Below are positions 27,938 through 37,308 of a stretch of 64,000 bases of DNA, in pieces. Every line of letters begins with the position of its first letter. The stretch's first letter is position 1. The DNA is taken from the NCBI RefSeq assembly GCF_900115865.1, contig NZ_FOXY01000003.1:310001-374000 (forward strand), in the 5' to 3' direction. The stretch comes from Donghicola eburneus. Lineage in GTDB: Bacteria; Pseudomonadota; Alphaproteobacteria; Rhodobacterales; Rhodobacteraceae. Both the position numbers and the translations under genes were made by a program. The notes under the pieces are model-generated. The model was not told the DNA's origin, did not search any database, and saw nothing but the letters and a program-made list of their open reading frames with translations.

Positions 27938-28819
27938 TTAGCCGATTGCCTTGAGCACAGCTTCGCCGAGGGTTGCGGGGCTGTCCGCAACGACGATGCC
28001 TGCCGACTTCATGGCTTCGATCTTGTCTTCTGCGCCACCTTTGCCGCCCGCGACGATCGCGCCGGCGTGACCCATGCGGCGGCCCGGAGGAGCAGTGCGG
28101 CCTGCGATGAAGCCAGCAACGGGCTTCCAACGGCCTTTCTTCTTCTGCTCGGCCAGGAATTCAGCAGCTTCTTCTTCTGCCGAACCACCGATCTCACCGA
28201 TCATGATGATCGACTGGGTTTCGGGATCGTCCAGGAACATGTCCAGCACGTCGATGTGCTCGGTGCCTTTGATCGGGTCGCCGCCGATGCCGACTGCGGT
28301 CGACTGGCCCAGACCGATGTCTGCAGTCTGCTTGACCGCTTCGTAGGTCAGGGTGCCCGAACGCGACACAACGCCGACCGAGCCACGCTTGTGGATGTGG
28401 CCGGGCATAATGCCGATCTTACATGCGTCGGGAGTGATGACGCCGGGGCAGTTGGGGCCGATCAGACGCGACTTGCTGTCGATCAGCGCGCGCTTCACCT
28501 TCATCATGTCGAGGACAGGGATGCCCTCGGTGATGCAGACGATCAGTTCCATTTCCGCGTCGATGGCCTCGAGGATCGAGTCCGCTGCGAACGGCGGAGG
28601 AACGTAGATTACGGTCGCGTTCGCTTCGGTGACGTGCTTGGCTTCGTGAACCGAGTTGAAAACGGGCAGGTCCAGATGGGTCTGGCCGCCTTTGCCGGGG
28701 GTCACACCGCCGACCATCTTGGTGCCGTAGGCGATGGCCTGTTCAGTGTGGAAGGTACCCTGCGACCCGGTGAGGCCCTGACAGATTACCTTGGTGTTTT
28801 CGTCGATGAGGACTGCCAT
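27938..28819 (-). CDS. sucD: Succinyl-CoA synthetase alpha subunit
   Basis: A 293-residue subunit with the CoA-binding Rossmann domain ([26 protein letters not shown]) and the phosphorylated histidine at residue 251 (GHAGAIV). With SucC it interconverts succinyl-CoA and succinate with nucleotide phosphorylation. In most bacteria sucC and sucD are adjacent; here a lipoprotein gene lies between them. Confidence 0.96.
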   Translation of the reverse strand: MAVLIDENTKVICQGLTGSQGTFHTEQAIAYGTKMVGGVTPGKGGQTHLDLPVFNSVHEAKHVTEANATVIYVPPPFAADSILEAIDAEMELIVCITEGIPVLDMMKVKRALIDSKSRLIGPNCPGVITPDACKIGIMPGHIHKRGSVGVVSRSGTLTYEAVKQTADIGLGQSTAVGIGGDPIKGTEHIDVLDMFLDDPETQSIIMIGEIGGSAEEEAAEFLAEQKKKGRWKPVAGFIAGRTAPPGRRMGHAGAIVAGGKGGAEDKIEAMKSAGIVVADSPATLGEAVLKAIG

Positions 28820-28873
28820 GTTCTTGGCTCCTAAATTTTTCTACGAGCGGGTCCGGGTTTCCCCGAAACCTTG

Positions 28874-29281
28874 TTATCTAGGCGGCGGTGTCAGCGTCAC
28901 GGTGTAGGTTCCGTTCGTGTAGGCGGCGGGCTGACCTGTTCGGTTCACCTCTGCCTGCAACTCGTCCATGACGGACGGATCGAAACCTGAATTGGCGCTG
29001 CTACCTACAGTGAGGTTACTGGCCGAAGTATGCGCGCAGGACCGGCTTCCTTCCGGAGTGATGACCAGCGTTGCACCCTGAGGGCATCCATAGCTGACCA
29101 TCTGTCCTGCGATTGGTCCTGGGGCTGCGTCAGCGGGGATGCCTGCCAGAGGCGCTGGGCGATCGCCCAAGTCATACCCGATGAAATCTTTCCGTTGAGT
29201 TTCATTTGCCGGATGCTCCGGGGCATTGAAATTCACACAGGCCGAAACAAAAACACAGCCAACCAGAACCAAAAAACGCAT
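28874..29281 (-). CDS. Predicted small lipoprotein within the suc operon
   Basis: 135 residues. It has a lipoprotein signal with lipobox VSAC (Cys at 15) after a hydrophobic stretch (FLVLVGCVFV). The mature part is unrecognised: it contains YGCPQGATLVITPEGSRSC with two cysteines that might form a disulfide, then Ser/Asn-rich sequence and a beta-like end (GTYTVTLTPPP). No catalytic motif is seen. It begins 2 bp after sucC and lies before sucD, on the same strand, so it is almost certainly cotranscribed. A secreted lipoprotein inside a TCA-enzyme operon is unexpected; an analogous case occurs in the sdh operon. Confidence 0.72.
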   Translation of the reverse strand: MRFLVLVGCVFVSACVNFNAPEHPANETQRKDFIGYDLGDRPAPLAGIPADAAPGPIAGQMVSYGCPQGATLVITPEGSRSCAHTSASNLTVGSSANSGFDPSVMDELQAEVNRTGQPAAYTNGTYTVTLTPPPR

Positions 29282-29283
29282 AC

Positions 29284-30477
29284 TTAACCTTTCACTGCTT
29301 TAACGATCTTCTCCGCGCCATCGCTAAGGTTGTCAGCGGCAATCACGTCGAGACCAGAGGTATTAATAATCTCTTTACCCTTTTCGACGTTAGTACCTTC
29401 GAGGCGAACGACCAGCGGAACTTGCAGGCCGACCTCTTTAACAGCTGCAATTACGCCTTCTGCGATGACGTCGCAGCGCATAATTCCGCCAAAGATGTTC
29501 ACGAGGATACCTTTTACATTGGGATCCGAGGTGATGATCTTGAACGCTTCGGTCACTTTCTCTTTGGTGGCGCCGCCCCCAACGTCGAGGAAGTTTGCAG
29601 GCTCTGCGCCGTAAAGTTTGATGATGTCCATGGTGGCCATCGCCAGACCCGCACCGTTCACCATGCAGCCGATTTCACCGTCCAGAGCGATGTAGTTCAG
29701 GTCGTACTTCGACGCTGCCAGCTCTTTGGGGTCTTCTTCGGTTTCGTCGCGCAGGGCTGCAACGTCCGCGTGGCGGTAGACAGCGTTGCCGTCAAAGCCC
29801 AGCTTGGCGTCCAGAACCTTGAGGTTGCCGTCTTCCATGACGATCAGCGGGTTGATTTCCAGCATCTCCATGTCCTTCTCGACGAAGGCGGTGTAGAGCT
29901 GGCCCATCAGCTTAACGCACTGCTTGACCTGTGCGCCTTCCAGACCCAACGAGAACGCGATGCGGCGGCCGTGGTAAGGCTGGTAGCCGGTTGCGGGATC
30001 AACAGAGAAGGACAGGATCTTTTCGGGGGTCGACGCGGCGACTTCCTCGATGTCCATGCCGCCTTCGGTCGAGCAAACGAACGAGATGCGGCTGGAGACG
30101 CGGTCAACCAGCAGCGCGAGGTACAGTTCGCGGCTGATGTCCGAGCCATCTTCGATGTAGATGCGGTTCACCTGCTTGCCGGCGGGGCCGGTCTGGTGGG
30201 TCACCAGCGTGCGGCCGAGCATCTTTTTGGCTTCTTCGGCTGCTTCTTCAACCGACTTGGCCAGGCGAACACCGCCCTTTTCACCAGCGTCAGCTTCTTT
30301 GAAAGTGCCTTTGCCGCGACCACCAGCGTGGATCTGTGCTTTTACAACCCAAAGGGGGCCGTCAAGCTCACCAGCAGCGGTTTTAGCGTCTTCGGCCTTG
30401 AGCACGACGCGGCCGTCGCTGACCGGTGCGCCGTATTCGCGCAGCAGTGCTTTGGCCTGATATTCGTGAATGTTCAT
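29284..30477 (-). CDS. sucC: Succinyl-CoA synthetase beta subunit
   Basis: A 397-residue ATP-grasp subunit. The N-terminus [19 protein letters not shown] and [12 protein letters not shown] are ATP-grasp features; the C-terminal domain has [16 protein letters not shown], which contacts the phosphohistidine. It is the first gene of the leftward suc operon. Its upstream region holds a paired TGTGATCACA element and a plausible promoter. Confidence 0.96.
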   Translation of the reverse strand: MNIHEYQAKALLREYGAPVSDGRVVLKAEDAKTAAGELDGPLWVVKAQIHAGGRGKGTFKEADAGEKGGVRLAKSVEEAAEEAKKMLGRTLVTHQTGPAGKQVNRIYIEDGSDISRELYLALLVDRVSSRISFVCSTEGGMDIEEVAASTPEKILSFSVDPATGYQPYHGRRIAFSLGLEGAQVKQCVKLMGQLYTAFVEKDMEMLEINPLIVMEDGNLKVLDAKLGFDGNAVYRHADVAALRDETEEDPKELAASKYDLNYIALDGEIGCMVNGAGLAMATMDIIKLYGAEPANFLDVGGGATKEKVTEAFKIITSDPNVKGILVNIFGGIMRCDVIAEGVIAAVKEVGLQVPLVVRLEGTNVEKGKEIINTSGLDVIAADNLSDGAEKIVKAVKG

Positions 30478-30509
30478 GGACCTGTCCCATCTTGCTGAAA
30501 TTCGGTGTA

Positions 30510-30538
30510 CATATACGCCTATGCGATGAGCGTATTAA
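30510..30538 (-). promoter_or_regulatory. Candidate sucC promoter
   Basis: On the minus strand TTAATA (30533-30538) and TATATG (30510-30515) are separated by 17 bp, a fair match to a housekeeping -35/-10 pair, 32 bp before the sucC start. The paired operator lies about 46 bp further upstream. This is inferred from spacing only. Confidence 0.35.
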
Positions 30539-30584
30539 GGAGTTTTTGCGTGACAGGCTTGAAAATCGGCATATTTCTGCCTTT

Positions 30585-30615
30585 TGTGATCACAGCTTTT
30601 GGGGGTGTGATCACA
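30585..30615. promoter_or_regulatory. Paired TGTGATCACA operator upstream of sucC
   Basis: Two perfect 10-bp palindromes TGTGATCACA at 30585-30594 and 30606-30615, exactly 21 bp apart (two helical turns). The same pair with the same 21-bp spacing is found upstream of sdhC. The site also lies 30 bp before the divergent glycosyltransferase gene. It is probably bound by a dimer of dimers. GntR-family AkgR, known in Rhodobacter sphaeroides to activate TCA-cycle genes, is a candidate, but I cannot confirm its motif. Confidence 0.7.
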
Positions 30616-30644
30616 AGTCTTTGCGGTGTTGCACAAAGATTCGC

Positions 30645-31652
30645 ATGAGGTCCGGCGCTAACATAAGTTGGTCCGTTGTGATGACGGTCAAGGAGCCTGC
30701 ACCGTTGGTTATGGCCAATGTGGGGTGGCATCTGTCCCTTGGGGCGACAGAGGTGCATGTCTACCTGGACGACCCAGAGGATTCAGTGGCCGATCAACTG
30801 GAGGTAGTTGACCGGGTCAACGTGATCCGATGTGACGACGCCCATTGGGACCGAATGACTGTCAGCCCGACGGGCACACGTCAGACCCGTCGCCAAGGTG
30901 TGAACGCGACCGATGCCTATCGCCGGACGAAAACCGATTGGATGATCCATCTGGATGCCGACGAGTTCCTGATGCCAGAGCGCCCGATCGGCCAATTGGT
31001 CGCCGAATACGCAAGGAAGGGCCGGTTTCTGCGGATTCCTCCGTGGGAACGCACATATCTGACGTCTAGCGCCCCGCAAAGTTTGTTCGAGGGTGGGTTT
31101 CGGCTCCCGTATGTCGGTAAACTGAAGGATGACCAGAACACGTTCTGGCGCGCCACCCCCTTTCTGACCAAAGGGCTGACAGGCCACTCGGTAGGCAAGG
31201 CTTTGGTCCCCACTGGGAAGGATTGGCGGATTGGCATCCATTCCCCGCGCGAGGGCGAGCGGCGGCTGCTCGGGGATTATGTTCCCGAGATTGCTTTGCT
31301 GCACTTCGATGGCATGACGCCGCTGCATTGGATGCTGAAGGTGCTGCGGTATGCTCACCTGCCGCGAGAGGTGGTCGAGGGCATGCTTGGGGGTCATCGG
31401 CGTGAACAGGTCTTGATGGCGCTGCGGCGCTCCCAATCACACGCGCGCCTTTTGCAATTCCATAACCGGCTCAAAGTTACAGATGGCGGCCTACGCGCTC
31501 GGCTTGAAGCGCGGGATATGTTTGTGGATGCGCCTTTTGAACCGGCCGAGCAAATCGCTGCGCACCTGGGTTACACGCCAGATTTGTCGGTCGATGGATT
31601 CGACGCGCTGCTCCGAGAACGCGCGAGCGATTTGCTGGACAGACTAAAATGA
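30645..31652 (+). CDS. Family 2-type glycosyltransferase
   Basis: 335 residues resembling the GT2-like (Glyco_tranf_2_4) family. It begins with VVMTVKEPAPLVMANVGWHLSLGATEVHVYLDDPEDS, the usual opening strand and turn, and has the metal/nucleotide-binding WMIHLDADEFL near residue 100. The acceptor and sugar are unknown; related genes serve surface polysaccharides. The ATG at 30645 is chosen for the family-like N-terminus; the frame is open upstream through the operator region and lacks resemblance there. It is divergent from sucC and shares its control region. Confidence 0.75.
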   Translation: MRSGANISWSVVMTVKEPAPLVMANVGWHLSLGATEVHVYLDDPEDSVADQLEVVDRVNVIRCDDAHWDRMTVSPTGTRQTRRQGVNATDAYRRTKTDWMIHLDADEFLMPERPIGQLVAEYARKGRFLRIPPWERTYLTSSAPQSLFEGGFRLPYVGKLKDDQNTFWRATPFLTKGLTGHSVGKALVPTGKDWRIGIHSPREGERRLLGDYVPEIALLHFDGMTPLHWMLKVLRYAHLPREVVEGMLGGHRREQVLMALRRSQSHARLLQFHNRLKVTDGGLRARLEARDMFVDAPFEPAEQIAAHLGYTPDLSVDGFDALLRERASDLLDRLK

Positions 31653-31654
31653 AA

Positions 31655-31680
31655 AACGCGCGCCGGTGAGGGCGCGCGTT
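31655..31680 (-). terminator. Terminator between the glycosyltransferase gene and mdh
   Basis: AACGCGCGCC (31655-31664) pairs with GGCGCGCGTT (31671-31680). Read leftward it is followed by TTTTCATTTT, a good tail for mdh. It may also slow rightward transcription from the glycosyltransferase gene. Confidence 0.75.
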
Positions 31681-31705
31681 CCAAAAACTCAGACCGTTGT
31701 GGCGA

Positions 31706-32758
<1,053 letters not shown>

Positions 32759-32829
32759 TCAGCGGCTTATGTGAACGCTAACCCTATGCTAAAGCCCTAT
32801 TTGTATGCGCTTTTTTGAAAGGAACTTTC

Positions 32830-33585
32830 GTGATCGATTTTAGCCTCGTCTTCTTTGCGATCACGATCCCGGCCGTGATTTTTGCTGGAATAACAAAGGC
32901 GGGCTTCGGATCGGGGGCGTCTTTTGCCTCTGCTTCGATTCTGGCTTTGCTGCTGGAACCGGGCATCGCGCTGGGAATTATGCTGCCGCTCTTGATGCTG
33001 ATGGATGTGTTTTCGCTGCGCCCCTATTGGAAGCGTTGGAACAGCCGTGATGCGTTGCGGATCATTATCGGCGCAGTGCCCGGTGTAGCGCTGGGGGCCT
33101 TTCTGTATGACCTTGCGAATCCGGATGTCTTTCGACTGCTGATCGGCGGGATCTCTACCGCATTCGTTGTATGGGCGATTGCGCGGGCGCGGGGTTGGCT
33201 TACGGTTTCAGGCGCGCCTTTGGGGGCAGGATGGGGCGCTTTTTCGGGTGTGATGGCAGGGTTCACAAGCTTTGTCAGCCATGCAGGCGGCCCGCCGGTG
33301 GCCGTCTATTTGCTGCGTCAGGGCATGGACAAGACCACATTCCAAGCAACGACGATCATCGTATTTTGGGCCATCAATTTGATGAAGTTCATTCCCTACG
33401 CAGCTTTGGGAATCTTTACCAAGCAGACCTTTCTAGCTGATTTGATGCTTGCGCCATTTGCGGTGCTCGGCGTCTACTTGGGGGTGAAGGCACACAAGCT
33501 CGTGCCCGAGAAGCCCTTTTTCATTTTCACATATGTTGCGCTTACCCTGACCGGCGCCAAACTGATCTTTGATGCATTGTCCTAA
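32830..33585 (+). CDS. TauE/SafE-family anion exporter
   Basis: A 251-residue membrane protein with about eight hydrophobic helices, matching the TauE/SafE (DUF81) family: AGITKAGFGSGASFASASIL early and GFTSFVSHAGGPPVAVYLL in the second half are the two conserved repeat motifs. Members are implicated in export of sulfite or sulfonate-derived anions; the substrate here is unknown. The GTG at 32830 is chosen because AAAGGA lies 6 bp upstream; a TTG at 32815 is possible. It is immediately upstream of the malyl-CoA thioesterase gene. Confidence 0.82.
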   Translation: MIDFSLVFFAITIPAVIFAGITKAGFGSGASFASASILALLLEPGIALGIMLPLLMLMDVFSLRPYWKRWNSRDALRIIIGAVPGVALGAFLYDLANPDVFRLLIGGISTAFVVWAIARARGWLTVSGAPLGAGWGAFSGVMAGFTSFVSHAGGPPVAVYLLRQGMDKTTFQATTIIVFWAINLMKFIPYAALGIFTKQTFLADLMLAPFAVLGVYLGVKAHKLVPEKPFFIFTYVALTLTGAKLIFDALS

Positions 33586-33645
33586 AGTATTCTGCGTTGC
33601 GGCAAGATTGGGCTTGAAATAGTCGGTCGGAAATGCATTCATCCG

Positions 33646-33660
33646 CGCAACTTTATTGCG
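33646..33660. promoter_or_regulatory. Inverted repeat upstream of the malyl-CoA thioesterase gene
   Basis: CGCAA-CTTTA-TTGCG, a perfect 5-bp inverted repeat directly before AGGAG at 33661-33665. Another small palindrome, TTGCGGCAA, lies at 33597-33605. These may be regulator sites, but there is no second copy to support this. Confidence 0.3.
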
Positions 33661-33672
33661 AGGAGATTAGCG

Positions 33673-34530
33673 ATGGACGCGACCACACGGCCCACCCGCT
33701 CGGTACTATACATCCCCGGCTCCAAAGAGCGCGCTCTGGAGAAGGCAAAGACTTTGCCAGTCGACGCGATCATCTTTGATCTCGAAGACGCGGTCGCGAT
33801 CGACGAGAAGGTCGGCGCCCGTGACACTCTGAAAACGGCTCTGGCCGAGGGCGATTACGGCAACCGTTTGAAGATTGTTCGCATCAACGGTCTGGACACT
33901 GAATGGGGCGAAGATGACGCTCGGGCGGTGGCAGACATGAACTGCGATGCGGTGCTGCTCCCCAAGGTCGATGGCCCCGCTCAGCTGGATGCACTGGCGG
34001 CTCTGGTCGGTGACAAGCCTTTGTGGGCGATGATGGAGACGTGCGCTGGCATGTTGAACGCCAATGCAATTGCGGCGCATCCGCAGCTCAAGGGCTTCAT
34101 CATGGGCACCAACGATCTGGCCAAAGAGTTGAATATGCGGTTCCGCGCGGACCGTCTGCCGCTGATCACCAGCCTGCAGCTGTGTCTGCTGGCGGCCAAA
34201 GCGAATGGCGTAATCGTCGTGGATGGTGTCTATAACGCGTTCAAAGACGACGAAGGTCTGAAGGCTGAATGCGAGCAAGGCCGTGACATGGGCTTTGACG
34301 GCAAGACACTGATCCACCCCGCACAGGTCGCGGTCTGCAACGAAGCGTTTGCCCCGTCAGAGGCCGAGGTTGATCTGGCCAAACGCCAGATTGCGGCGTT
34401 TGAACAGGCAGAAGCCGAAGGGCAGGGGGTCGCGGTGGTCGATGGCAAGATCGTCGAGAACCTTCACATTGTCACTGCAAAGAAAATTCTGGCACAAGCG
34501 GAGGCAATTGAAGCTCTAGCCGCGGAGTAA
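33673..34530 (+). CDS. mcl2: (3S)-malyl-CoA thioesterase
   Basis: A 285-residue HpcH/HpaI (CitE-like) aldolase-fold protein. LYIPGSKERALEKA, IIFDLEDAVA (metal-binding Asp/Glu), the GTNDLAKELN motif and DGKTLIHPAQV are family hallmarks. In R. sphaeroides the paralogue beside mdh, mch and sdh (Mcl2) is a (3S)-malyl-CoA thioesterase, completing apparent malate synthase activity with Mcl1; gene order here matches, and the length is shorter than the roughly 318-residue lyase. The assignment over lyase rests on synteny and length. AGGAG at 33661-33665 supports the ATG at 33673. Confidence 0.8.
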   Translation: MDATTRPTRSVLYIPGSKERALEKAKTLPVDAIIFDLEDAVAIDEKVGARDTLKTALAEGDYGNRLKIVRINGLDTEWGEDDARAVADMNCDAVLLPKVDGPAQLDALAALVGDKPLWAMMETCAGMLNANAIAAHPQLKGFIMGTNDLAKELNMRFRADRLPLITSLQLCLLAAKANGVIVVDGVYNAFKDDEGLKAECEQGRDMGFDGKTLIHPAQVAVCNEAFAPSEAEVDLAKRQIAAFEQAEAEGQGVAVVDGKIVENLHIVTAKKILAQAEAIEALAAE

Positions 34531-34536
34531 GCCAGA

Positions 34537-35088
34537 ATGCTTATCCTTATCCTCGGTCTCCTGCTCTGGGCAGGGGGCCACTATTACAAGCGAATTTTAC
34601 CCGTCATCCATGAGCAGATGGGGCAGAAGGCCAAGGGCCTGTCGACCCTGCTGATCGTGTTGGGCCTTGCGATGATGATTGTTGGCTACCGGAATGCCGC
34701 GTTTATCAATGTTTGGTATCCGCCCATGTGGACCGTCCACCTGAATAACCTGCTTATGCTGGTTGCGGTGTTCGTGTTCGGAACCGCGCATACCACGGGC
34801 CGCCTGCGTGGCTGGACCCGCCACCCGATGCTGATCTCGGTCAAAATCTGGGCGGTGGCGCATTTGCTTGTGAATGGGGATCTGGCCTCGATCATCCTGT
34901 TTGGCGGAATGCTGCTGTGGGCGGGCATGCAGGTCATGCTGATCAACCGTGCTGAGCCCGAGTGGGAACGCCCCGAAAAGGGCTCTGCCAAAAAGGACAT
35001 CCTTCTGGTGGTCATCACCTTGGTTGCGTTCGGCGCGATCACTGGCATTCACATGGCCTTGGGCGTCTCGCCCTTCCCACAAGGATAA
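34537..35088 (+). CDS. NnrU family membrane protein
   Basis: 183 residues with about five transmembrane helices. The N-terminus MLILILGLLLWAGGHYYKRILP and the central GRLRGWTRHPMLISVKIWAVAHLLVNGD match NnrU, named from denitrification gene clusters but widespread in non-denitrifiers. The residues HP and the helix-boundary His suggest a quinone- or heme-related protein, but function is unproven. It begins 6 bp after the thioesterase gene, so it is cotranscribed. Confidence 0.85.
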   Translation: MLILILGLLLWAGGHYYKRILPVIHEQMGQKAKGLSTLLIVLGLAMMIVGYRNAAFINVWYPPMWTVHLNNLLMLVAVFVFGTAHTTGRLRGWTRHPMLISVKIWAVAHLLVNGDLASIILFGGMLLWAGMQVMLINRAEPEWERPEKGSAKKDILLVVITLVAFGAITGIHMALGVSPFPQG

Positions 35089-35093
35089 GACTG

Positions 35094-35300
35094 ATGAGCA
35101 AAATCTATCGTTTTTTGACCGAGGACGACACCTCGGACTTTTGCCACAAGGTGACTCTGGCCCTGTCCAACGGCTGGGAGCTGCATGGCAACCCGACTTA
35201 TTCGTTTGATCATGCGGCAGGAAAAATGCGCTGCGGTCAGGCGGTCACCAAAGAGATCGAGGGTGAGTACACCCCCGGCATGAAACTCGGAGAGCAATGA
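35094..35300 (+). CDS. DUF1737 family small protein
   Basis: A 68-residue protein with MSKIYRFLTEDDTSDFCHKVTLALSNGWELHGNPTYSFD and GKMRCGQAVTKEIEGEY, the DUF1737 pattern. It is a small alpha-beta domain of unknown function. The ATG at 35094 is 5 bp after the NnrU stop, and its stop is 1 bp before the next gene, so it is in the same operon. I recall this gene next to mch in relatives. Confidence 0.8.
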   Translation: MSKIYRFLTEDDTSDFCHKVTLALSNGWELHGNPTYSFDHAAGKMRCGQAVTKEIEGEYTPGMKLGEQ

Positions 35301-35301
35301 C

Positions 35302-36333
35302 ATGAGCAAGACCAACGCGGGACGTTTCTTTGAAGATTATGCAGTGGGCCAAGTGATTGACCACGCGGTTCCGCGGACGGTCTCGGGCGGGGAGCGGGCG
35401 CTGTACCACGCGCTCTATCCTGCCCGACATGCGCTGTATTCGTCGGACGCCTTTGCGCAGGCCAGCGGTCTGCCCAAGTCGCCGATGGATGATCTGATCG
35501 CATTCCACACCGTGTTCGGTAAAACCGTCCCTGACGTATCGCTGAACGCCGTTGCGAACCTTGGCTATGCCGAGGGCCGGTTCCTGAAACCTGTGTATGA
35601 GGGCGACACCCTGCGTTCGCGCAGCGAAGTGATCGGTGTCAAAGAGAACTCGAACGGCAAGACCGGTGTGGTCTATGTGCGCACCCAAGGCCTGAACCAG
35701 AACGACGAAGTGGTCATGGAATATGTCCGTTGGGTGATGGTCCGCAAACGCGACGTCACCGCGCCTGCGCCGGATGCAGTTGTGCCCGATCTGAAAAAGG
35801 TTCTGGCGGTCGAGGATCTGGTGATCCCCGAGGGGTTGGATTTCACTAATTATGACTTCACCTTGGCAGGTGAGGAGCATCGCTGGGCCGATTACGAGGT
35901 CGGGGAGAAAATCGACCACGTGGACGGCGTGACCATCGAAGAAGCCGAGCATATGCTGGCGACCCGCCTGTGGCAGAACACCGCGAAGGTTCACTTCGAT
36001 GCCACCTTCCGCGAAGATGGCAAGCGTCTGATCTACGGCGGTCATGTGATCTCGATGGCGCGTGCACTGTCGTTTAACGGCCTAGCCAATGCACAGATGA
36101 TCGCCGGCATCAACGGCGGCGCCCACGCTAACCCCTGCTTTGCGGGGGACACTGTGAAGTGCTGGACCGAGGTCTTGGATAAGGCCGAAACCAGTGCCCC
36201 CGGCGTTGGCGCATTGCGTCTGCGTCTGGTCGCGACAAAGGGCGGCGAACCGTTCAACCTGAAGGGTGAGAACGGCAAATACCTGAGTGAAGTACTCTTG
36301 GATCTGGACTACTGGGTTCTGATTCCCTGTTAA
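35302..36333 (+). CDS. mch: Mesaconyl-CoA hydratase (beta-methylmalyl-CoA dehydratase)
   Basis: A 343-residue double hot-dog (MaoC-like) protein. N-terminal GRFFEDYAVGQVIDHAVPRTVSGGE and the second-half GEHRWADYEVGEKIDHVDGVTIEE show the duplicated hot-dog layout; catalytic acid/base residues lie in the central VHFDATFR and NGLANAQMI regions. It hydrates mesaconyl-C1-CoA to beta-methylmalyl-CoA in the ethylmalonyl-CoA pathway. Identification is supported by the size, the adjacent thioesterase gene and the placement before sdhC, as in R. sphaeroides. After the stop a long inverted repeat separates it from sdh. Confidence 0.88.
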   Translation: MSKTNAGRFFEDYAVGQVIDHAVPRTVSGGERALYHALYPARHALYSSDAFAQASGLPKSPMDDLIAFHTVFGKTVPDVSLNAVANLGYAEGRFLKPVYEGDTLRSRSEVIGVKENSNGKTGVVYVRTQGLNQNDEVVMEYVRWVMVRKRDVTAPAPDAVVPDLKKVLAVEDLVIPEGLDFTNYDFTLAGEEHRWADYEVGEKIDHVDGVTIEEAEHMLATRLWQNTAKVHFDATFREDGKRLIYGGHVISMARALSFNGLANAQMIAGINGGAHANPCFAGDTVKCWTEVLDKAETSAPGVGALRLRLVATKGGEPFNLKGENGKYLSEVLLDLDYWVLIPC

Positions 36334-36338
36334 CGCTA

Positions 36339-36375
36339 AAACGTGATCACACTTATTAACGGTGTGATCACGTTT
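36339..36375. promoter_or_regulatory. Paired operator and long inverted repeat upstream of sdhC
   Basis: AAACGTGATCACA (36339-36351) and TGTGATCACGTTT (36363-36375) form a 13-bp perfect inverted repeat around an 11-bp spacer. Each arm contains a TGTGATCACA-like palindrome (36342-36351 and 36363-36372), 21 bp apart, as upstream of sucC. It overlaps a candidate -35 region. The same sequence could also form a hairpin at the 3' end of the mch transcript. Confidence 0.7.
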
Positions 36376-36403
36376 GAAAAAAATATGTCGGAAACACGAT
36401 AAA
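36374..36403 (+). promoter_or_regulatory. Candidate sdhC promoter
   Basis: TTGAAA at 36374-36379 is followed 18 bp later by GATAAA, with overlapping TAAAAT as an alternative -10. The -35 directly abuts the paired operator, a position typical of activator sites. The leader to the sdhC ATG would be about 110 nt. This is inferred from sequence only. Confidence 0.35.
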
Positions 36404-36514
36404 ATGCTGCCCTGCGGCACGTTGGAGCCGTGACAGATCGCGAAAATCGGCTATCAATCTGCCCGAGGCACCGCGGCCACCTGGGAGTCGGCTGCGCAAC
36501 CGAAAGGAAGACTT

Positions 36515-36907
36515 ATGGCTGATGTGAATCGGGGCAACCGCCCGCTCTCACCGCACCTGACGATCTATCGCTTGCCGATTACTGCGATTACGTCGATCCT
36601 GACCCGTATCACCGGAAACGCCCTGCTGGTTGCAGCACTTATGACCGTTTGGTGGTTTCTGGCGGCCGCGTCGGGCCCTGAATATTACGACTTTGCCAAC
36701 GCTGTGATCACCAGCTGGTTTGGCGATCTGGTTATGGCGCTGTCCGTACTGGGTCTGTGGTACCACACGCTGGCAGGCGTCCGTCACCTGATCTGGGATC
36801 AGGTCATCGCTCTGGACATCAAAACTGCCGAAAGCCTGAGCTGGCTGGTCATCATCGGATCCGTCGCACTGACCGTGCTGACTTGGATCATCATGTTGAT
36901 CGCATAA
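36515..36907 (+). CDS. sdhC: Succinate dehydrogenase cytochrome b556 subunit
   Basis: A 130-residue membrane anchor with three transmembrane helices. RGNRPLSPHLTIYRLPITAITSILTRITG is the quinone-site signature, and the heme-ligand histidine is probably in WYHTLAGVRHLIWD. AAAGGAAG precedes the ATG. It is the first gene of sdhC-sdhD-sdhA-lipoprotein-sdhB. Confidence 0.94.
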   Translation: MADVNRGNRPLSPHLTIYRLPITAITSILTRITGNALLVAALMTVWWFLAAASGPEYYDFANAVITSWFGDLVMALSVLGLWYHTLAGVRHLIWDQVIALDIKTAESLSWLVIIGSVALTVLTWIIMLIA

Positions 36908-36921
36908 GAGGAGAGCGTCAG

Positions 36922-37293
36922 ATGGCATATCTTACCCCCCGCAAGCGCGCGACTGGCATGGGCTCGGCAAAGTCGGGCGTGGCACATTTCTGGAACATGA
37001 AGGTCAGCTCGATCGGTCTTCTGATCCTTGTGCCCCTGTTTGTTTTCACATTTGGTCCGGCACTGGGCAGCAGCTACGAGGAAATGGTTGCGTATTACCA
37101 GCATCCGTTCCCCGCGATCATTGCGATCCTGACCCTTGGTGTTGGTTTCATGCACTTTAAGAACGGTTTTCAGGTCCTGATCGAAGACTACGTTCACGGT
37201 GCTGCCGGCCAGTACTCGATCATCGCTATGAACTGCCTGTGCTACGCCGCTGCGGCAACCGGCATCTTCTCGATCATCCGCATCGCACTTTAA
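36922..37293 (+). CDS. sdhD: Succinate dehydrogenase hydrophobic membrane anchor subunit
   Basis: A 123-residue protein with three transmembrane helices, beginning MAYLTPRKRATGMGSAKSGVAHFW and containing GFMHFKNGFQVLIEDYVHG, the second-anchor pattern with histidines near the heme and quinone sites. It starts 14 bp after sdhC. Confidence 0.92.
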   Translation: MAYLTPRKRATGMGSAKSGVAHFWNMKVSSIGLLILVPLFVFTFGPALGSSYEEMVAYYQHPFPAIIAILTLGVGFMHFKNGFQVLIEDYVHGAAGQYSIIAMNCLCYAAAATGIFSIIRIAL

Positions 37294-37308
37294 GTCAGAG
37301 AGGCGCAG

